From the NCBI GenBank assembly GCA_041658205.1, contig JBBAAO010000002.1:62001-126000 (forward strand): a stretch of 64,000 nucleotides of DNA. Direction: 5' to 3'. How positions within the stretch are numbered: the first letter of the stretch is position 1; each line of letters begins with the position of its first letter. Made by a program: the position numbers and the translations under genes. The stretch is from Bacteroidota bacterium (GTDB lineage: Bacteria > Bacteroidota > Ignavibacteria > UBA10030 > UBA8401). A model generated the notes under the pieces. The model made no database searches, had not been told where the DNA came from, and saw only the letters and a list, made by a program, of their open reading frames with translations. Shown here piece by piece: positions 63,301-64,000 of the stretch.

Positions 63301-63451
63301 AACTTGTCCGCACATTGATGAAGGGGGGATCGATGGCTGGATATTCGCGGACGCCGAGAAAATTAAAACTGATGACGCCGAACAAAATAATCATCAGCGA
63401 CATTACAATGGCAAGGACGGGACGGCGTATGCTAACGGATGCGAGACTCAT
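60341..63451 (-). CDS. RND-family efflux pump, inner-membrane transporter (AcrB/MexB-like)
   Basis: 1036 residues, the usual HAE1 length, with 12 transmembrane helices and two large periplasmic loops. The proton-relay Asp pair lies in LVVDDGIVVTENIF (TM4), and the FSQIGIIMLIGLVTKNGILI and SRISMGIVVIGGLFFSLVLT segments are also diagnostic. It would form a tripartite efflux complex with the adaptor just upstream and an outer-membrane channel not seen in the window. Drug or other substrates cannot be assigned. Confidence 0.95.
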   Translation of the reverse strand: MSLASVSIRRPVLAIVMSLMIILFGVISFNFLGVREYPAIDPPFINVRTSYTGANADVIESQITEPLEKAINGIAGVRNISSSSSQGSSNISVEFNLDADLEAAANDVRDKVSGAQRQLPQDIDAPPVVTKSDANSDAIISMTVQSTMRNQLEVSDYAENIIAQNLQTIPGVSTTQIWGMKRYAMRLWMDPEKLSAYGLTPLDIRNALSRENVELPSGKITGNQTELIVNTKGRLKTVDDFNSLIVKSNGTNIVRVSDVGFANLGPENEETILKQSGTPMVAVAIIPQPGSNYVEIADEFYRRVEQIKKDLPADITLDIAMDNTLFVKNSIVEVQETILIAILLVVGIIYLFFREWIIAFRPLIDIPVSLIGAFFIMYIMGFSINVLTLLAIVLATGLVVDDGIVVTENIFKKVELGMPPMEAAFAGSKEIFFVVISTSITLAAVFLPIIFLQGFVGRLFREFGIVLAGAVLISAFVSLSLTPMLNAHLIRKKRTHSRFYKFTEPYFERLNASYERLLAVSMKHRWGAVAIIAMSFVIIILIGGSLQSELAPLDDRSALRLQITGPEGASFEYTDAFMDRVVSFIIDSIPERRIALSVTAPGFAGSGATNTGFVRLRLSEPFDRQRSQQKIADYLSRTAREFTEARTFVIQEQTISVGGGGRGQPVQYVLQNQNFEKLREFVPKFMEEVNRSNILQTADVNLKFNRPQLDISIDRDRARTLGVSVIDIAQTLQLAFSGQRFSYFEMNGFQYQVIGQVNRHNRDEPLDLTSLYVRNSRGELVQLDNLVVLREQSAPPQLYHYNRFKAATISTGLASGKTIGDGIKEMDRIAKKVLDESFTTALSGASRDYSESSSNTMFAFVLALVLIFLILAAQFESFVDPITIMLTVPLALAGALLSLWLTGQTLNIFSQIGIIMLIGLVTKNGILIVEFANQQKEKGVKLIEAAQFAAASRFRPILMTSLATMLGALPIALALGSGAKSRISMGIVVIGGLFFSLVLTLFVIPAMYTFFSKEQKMTEAKTESTIPDISAVESVM

Positions 63452-63595
63452 TGTGAATTAAAAATTCGAAAGTTAAGTTTCACGATTCACGTTTCATGAT
63501 TCAAGTATCAAATTATTCTGGATTCAAAATTTTCTACACACCGCTCAAACGATATCGTTTAACGTGAACCATGAATCCTGAATCTGGTAACAGTG

Positions 63596-64000
63596 TTACT
63601 TTAACAACACGTTCACAGGCATACCTGTGCGCAGCTGCATCAGTCCGGTGGTCAGAACAGTATCCCCTACGGAAATTCCTTCTGTTATTTGAACTAAAGA
63701 GGCAGTTCTCATACCAGTTTTTACCGGAATGGCCACCGCAACACCATTCTTTTTTACAAAAAGTGATTGTCCTTTTAATACGGGAATAATAGTTTGGGTA
63801 GGTACCATCAGTGCATCGGTAATCTTTTTCAGTCGCAACTCTATCTGTACATATGCGCCTGGTAGGATCCGTTCATTCTTGTTATCCACTAATGCCCGAA
63901 GCTGTAACGTTCGTGTTGTCGGATCGATCTTTGGTTCAATCGCGTACAGCTTTCCGGCAAACTGTAGTTTTGTCTCTTCACTGTTGAATTGAACAATATC
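63596..64000 (-). CDS. RND efflux periplasmic adaptor subunit (N-terminal part beyond window)
   Basis: C-terminal portion of a membrane-fusion protein; the reading frame stays open to base 64000, beginning DIVQFNSEETKLQFAGKLYA and IEPKIDPTTRTLQLRALV. The beta-barrel and membrane-proximal domains are visible: NERILPGAYVQIELRL, LMVPTQTIIPVLKGQSLFV and ITEGISVGDTVLTTGLMQLR. It links the pump to an outer-membrane channel. Probably co-transcribed with the pump gene, 144 bp downstream. Confidence 0.9.
   Translation of the reverse strand, partial: DIVQFNSEETKLQFAGKLYAIEPKIDPTTRTLQLRALVDNKNERILPGAYVQIELRLKKITDALMVPTQTIIPVLKGQSLFVKKNGVAVAIPVKTGMRTASLVQITEGISVGDTVLTTGLMQLRTGMPVNVLLK

Noticed and set aside
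1..64000. tRNA, rRNA or riboswitch genes
   Set aside because: No cloverleaf with GGTTCRA-type arm, rRNA segment or known riboswitch core was recognised in the intergenic regions by eye.

Overview
The window looks like a chromosomal segment from an Ignavibacteria-like member of the Bacteroidota/Chlorobiota group. Three exported proteins end in the 'QNYPNPFNP' type IX secretion (T9SS) sorting domain typical of that group. There is also a FecI/FecR/TonB-receptor module with an STN domain, a DUF4292 lipoprotein, and moderate GC content. The assignment is inferred from protein style; no rRNA or tRNA gene is visible to fix it.

Layout. 1-1.1 kb: 3' part of a FucP-like sugar transporter, then a strong terminator. 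1.15-6.6 kb (minus): a SpoVG-family gene, then mnmE-mnmG-rsmG-murQ. This stretch carries three parS-type centromere palindromes, which suggests an origin-proximal location, although parA and parB are not present. 6.6-29.5 kb (plus): a long amino-acid biosynthesis cluster, ilvB-ilvN-gltB-gltD-(DUF2141)-ilvC-cimA-aroF-leuA-leuC-leuD-proC-leuB-lysC-(Rof-like)-thrC-(GxxExxY)-thrB. It covers valine, leucine and isoleucine (via citramalate), glutamate, proline, the first shikimate step and threonine. The cluster is preceded by a complete-looking transcription attenuator: a 49-codon leader peptide with 20 Val/Leu/Ile codons and mutually exclusive 1:2, 2:3 and 3:4 pairings ending in a U-rich terminator. 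This is the most striking regulatory element in the window. A GxxExxY gene with 14-bp perfect terminal inverted repeats sits between thrC and thrB.

29.5-36 kb: a palindromic non-coding stretch, a flavin-binding protein, two exported alpha/beta hydrolases, and a sulfur module (two exported rhodanese-like proteins plus a two-gene YeeE/YedE transporter). 36-53 kb (mostly minus): three T9SS cargo proteins (two Asp-box proteins and a subtilisin), a MoxR ATPase, an EnvC-like/DUF4292/TPR envelope operon, an HtpX-like protease with LemA, a Bax-inhibitor-1 protein, a VWA membrane protein and small membrane proteins.

53-56 kb: a DEAD-box RNA helicase, then a REP-type palindrome array next to a REP-associated tyrosine transposase. 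55.7-64 kb (minus): an RND efflux adaptor (truncated by the window edge) and pump, followed by an ECF sigma factor, a FecR anti-sigma factor and an STN-containing TonB-dependent receptor.
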